A stretch of 64,000 bases of DNA from Pseudomonas sp. ICMP22404 (GTDB lineage: Bacteria > Pseudomonadota > Gammaproteobacteria > Pseudomonadales > Pseudomonadaceae): the NCBI RefSeq assembly GCF_006227205.1, contig NZ_VCNG01000011.1, positions 62,001 to 126,000 on the forward strand, in the 5' to 3' direction. The translations under genes were made by a program, and so were the position numbers. Of this stretch, positions 62,010 through 64,000 are shown in pieces. The first letter of the stretch is position 1. Every line of letters begins with the position of its first letter. Below the pieces are notes generated by a model. That model was given only the letters and a program-made list of their open reading frames with translations, was not told the DNA's origin and ran no database searches.

Positions 62010-62666
62010 TCAGTTGACGGGCCATATTTCGTTATCGCCAATGACAAAAATCCTGCAGTCGTTGTCCTGCTCGAGCCGATAACCGCCTGTGAAGGCGCCG
62101 AAGGCCGGCAGCAGACTGATGTCGCTGCCTAGCCGGAAGCACGCCAGGCGCAAGCGCTGCCGACCCTTGCCGCTCAGGTGATACACCGGGTGTACGTGAC
62201 CGGCCAGCACGTGGCGGCTCGGGTGCGGGTCGGGTTCGTGTTGCACGGCGAAGGGGCCCAGCAACAGGGGTTCTGGTACGACGCGGATGTTCAGCGAGGG
62301 CGGCGGGTCGCCGGCGCGCTTGTCGTGGTTGCCGCGAATCAGCGTCATGGCCAGGTGCGGATGCCTGGCACGCCAATCGGAAAGGGCCTTCAAGGTGCCT
62401 GGCGCGTTGGAGCCGGGACCGTGGAGAAAGTCGCCGAGGAAAATCAGCTGTCGGCACGGCAGGTTCGCCAGTAATCCATCCAGGATCGCGATGTTGCTGG
62501 CGGTGGTGCCGTGGGGAACCGGTTGGCCGAGACTGCGATAGGCGGCGGCCTTGCCGAAATGCACATCTGCCACCATCAGGGTCTCCTGGGCGGGCCAGTA
62601 GAGGGCTTTTTCCGGCAGCAACCAGAGCTCTTCGCCGGCCAGATTGACAGGATAAGGCGCGGGCAT
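62010..62666 (-). CDS. pdeM: Ligase-associated metallophosphoesterase PdeM
   Basis: 218 residues, metallophosphoesterase with VADVHFGKAA, FLGDFLHG, RGNHDKR and AGHVHP metal-binding motifs. PdeM is encoded with the Lhr-like helicase in a DNA repair cluster, matching the gene upstream; the two open frames meet at base 62666. Confidence 0.9.
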   Translation of the reverse strand: MPAPYPVNLAGEELWLLPEKALYWPAQETLMVADVHFGKAAAYRSLGQPVPHGTTASNIAILDGLLANLPCRQLIFLGDFLHGPGSNAPGTLKALSDWRARHPHLAMTLIRGNHDKRAGDPPPSLNIRVVPEPLLLGPFAVQHEPDPHPSRHVLAGHVHPVYHLSGKGRQRLRLACFRLGSDISLLPAFGAFTGGYRLEQDNDCRIFVIGDNEIWPVN

Positions 62667-64000
62667 CAGGCGTCACCCCGATCGGCGGTTTTTTCCAGTT
62701 CGCTGACCATTCGCCTGATGCGATCGGCAAGCTTCTCCGAACTCAAGCTTTCCCTGAACCGCTCCACCAGCAACGGGAAACCCAGTGGGGTGGGGCGCTT
62801 GATGATGTGCAGGTCCAACTGCAAGGTATTGAGGCGTTCCAAGGTCTGCTCCAGGCGACGTATATCCAGTTCTTCACGCAAGACTTCTTCCCCGGCCTGG
62901 GCCAGCAACAGGTTGTCGGCGTCGTATTGCTTGAACACTTGAAAGAACAACCCGCTGGAGGCCTGGACCTGTCGAGTGCTTTTCGGTGCGCCGGGGTAGC
63001 CGGCGAATACCAGGCCGGCGATCCGGGCGATTTCGCGAAAGCGTCGAAGGGCCAACTCGCCGGCGTTCAGGCTGGCGAGCACATCGGCCAGCAGGTTGTC
63101 GGTGCTCAAGAGCGTGGGATTCAGGTAGTGCGACCAATCCAGTGCCGTGGCACTGAGCAGTTCGAGGCCGTAGTCGTTGACCGCAATGGAAAAGGTCACC
63201 GGTTCCTGCTGGCTGACGCGCCAGGCCAGCAGGCTCGCCAGCCCCAGATGCACCTGGCGTCCGGCAAACGGGTACAGGAACAGGTGCCAGCCTTCCCGGG
63301 ATTTCAGCGCTTCGGCCAGCAATGAAGTCTGCGTGGGCAGGCCGGACCAGCGCTGCTGTGTCAGCAACAAGGGCTGCACGGCTTGCATCTCCGGGCCCTC
63401 GAAGCGCCCCTTGGCGGCCTCGCTCAGGCGTGCCACGACGGCGGCGGCCAGTTCGTTGGAAAGCGGCATCCGCCCGCCGTTCCAGCGCGGCACGGCGGCT
63501 TTTTTCGCCTGGCTACGACGCACGTAGGCAGTCATTTCCTCAACCCGGACCAGTTCCAGCAATCGTCCGGCGAACAGGAAGCCGTCCCCCGGTCGCAGGC
63601 GGGCAATGAAGCCTTCCTCCACGCTGCCCAAGGTCTTGCCACCCCCACCCTTGCTCCAGAACTTCAACTGCAGGCTGGCATCGCTGACGATGGTGCCGAT
63701 GCTCATGCGGTGACGCCGGGCCAGGCGCGCGTCAGGGACTCGCCAGATACCGTGCTCGTCCGGCTCGACCCGGCGGTAATCGGGGTAGGCGGTCAACGAC
63801 AGGCCGCCGTGGCGCACGAAGGCCAGGGCCCAGGCCCATTGCGCTTCGTTCAGGTCGCGGTAGGCCCAGGCGCTGCGCACTTCCCGGTACAGCTCATCGG
63901 GTACGAAGCCGCCGCCCAGGGCCATGCTGACCAGATGTTGCACCAACACATCCAAAGGCCTGTGGGGCGATTCGCGAGGTTCGATGCGCCGCTGGGCCAC
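62666..64000 (-). CDS. Lhr-like ligase-associated DEXH helicase, C-terminal part (cut by window end)
   Basis: 444 residues reach the window edge; the ORF is open at 64000, so the N-terminal helicase core is outside. The visible part matches the C-terminal region of ligase-associated DEXH helicases (RLRPGDGFLFAGRLLELVRV; HLFLYPFAGRQVHLGLASLL). It follows pdeM on the same strand and likely works in single-strand break repair. Confidence 0.85.
   Translation of the reverse strand: MAQRRIEPRESPHRPLDVLVQHLVSMALGGGFVPDELYREVRSAWAYRDLNEAQWAWALAFVRHGGLSLTAYPDYRRVEPDEHGIWRVPDARLARRHRMSIGTIVSDASLQLKFWSKGGGGKTLGSVEEGFIARLRPGDGFLFAGRLLELVRVEEMTAYVRRSQAKKAAVPRWNGGRMPLSNELAAAVVARLSEAAKGRFEGPEMQAVQPLLLTQQRWSGLPTQTSLLAEALKSREGWHLFLYPFAGRQVHLGLASLLAWRVSQQEPVTFSIAVNDYGLELLSATALDWSHYLNPTLLSTDNLLADVLASLNAGELALRRFREIARIAGLVFAGYPGAPKSTRQVQASSGLFFQVFKQYDADNLLLAQAGEEVLREELDIRRLEQTLERLNTLQLDLHIIKRPTPLGFPLLVERFRESLSSEKLADRIRRMVSELEKTADRGDA

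Overview
The window looks like a chromosome segment of a Pseudomonas of the fluorescens group. The gene order is typical of that genus (cinA-recA-recX, erdR, dgkA, finR/fpr, rimO-kup, mprF with its VirJ-like partner, initiator tRNA, dinB, proS, ampG-like, dcd, pdeM/lhr-like). Base composition is high in GC, and many gaps carry the Pseudomonas-type REP hairpin with core GGGAGCGAGCCTGCTCGCGA. All identifications come from reading the sequence and from recalled knowledge of the families; no database search was run.

Region 1 (1-29900) is an accessory block ending at cinA. After an O-antigen polymerase-like membrane protein comes a LexA/PrtR-type self-cleaving repressor (1444-2187). Next is a promoter whose -35 to -10 spacer is almost filled by a perfect palindrome (2327-2344). 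A leader follows with a 45-residue ORF, a Com-like zinc finger and two secreted proteins of unknown function. Then come two complete contractile-tail gene sets without capsid, portal, terminase, integrase or replication genes, that is, two tailocins (phage-tail bacteriocins). Module A (4301-16692) has the P2/R-pyocin order: holin, V, W, J, I, fiber, chaperone, sheath, tube, E/E', tape measure, U, X, D. Module B (17412-28839) has the Mu/SfV order: gp37, gp38-like, sheath, tube, gp41 with frameshift, tape measure, N, P, gp45-gp48, fiber, chaperone. A tandem REP array (16744-17371) separates them. One endolysin/Rz/Rz1 cassette follows module B and one holin precedes module A, so both tails probably share one repressor and one lysis system. 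Each module has a -1 ribosomal frameshift signal in its tail chaperone gene (TTTAAAC at 12826, TTTTTTC at 20339).

Region 2 (29969-44643) is mostly conserved: cinA, recA (with an SOS box), recX, a LOG-family nucleotidase, a small ribbon-helix-helix-like protein, a PA3611-like secreted protein, a DTW-domain tRNA modifier, erdR, dgkA, finR/fpr, trmO, a YehS-like protein, an RsuA-family pseudouridine synthase, a GNAT acetyltransferase, rimO and kup.

Region 3 (44700-48460) is the most interesting metabolic island. It is a compact three-gene operon: a stand-alone isocyanide synthase (PvcA/Dit1 family), an overlapping HAD phosphatase, and a fusion of a second isocyanide synthase with a TauD/PvcB-type Fe(II)/2-oxoglutarate dioxygenase. 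Its upstream region holds two inverted repeats around a candidate promoter. The product is unknown.

Region 4 (48475-64000) returns to core genes: the VirJ-like hydrolase/MprF pair, two duplicated initiator tRNA units each with its own promoter and terminator, dinB (with an SOS box), a lipoprotein, proS, an AmpG-like permease, an alkyltransferase-like protein, a DUF481 outer-membrane protein, a very long REP-type inverted repeat, a CspA-like protein, dcd, a small acidic proline-rich protein, pdeM and the C-terminal part of an Lhr-like helicase cut by the window edge.
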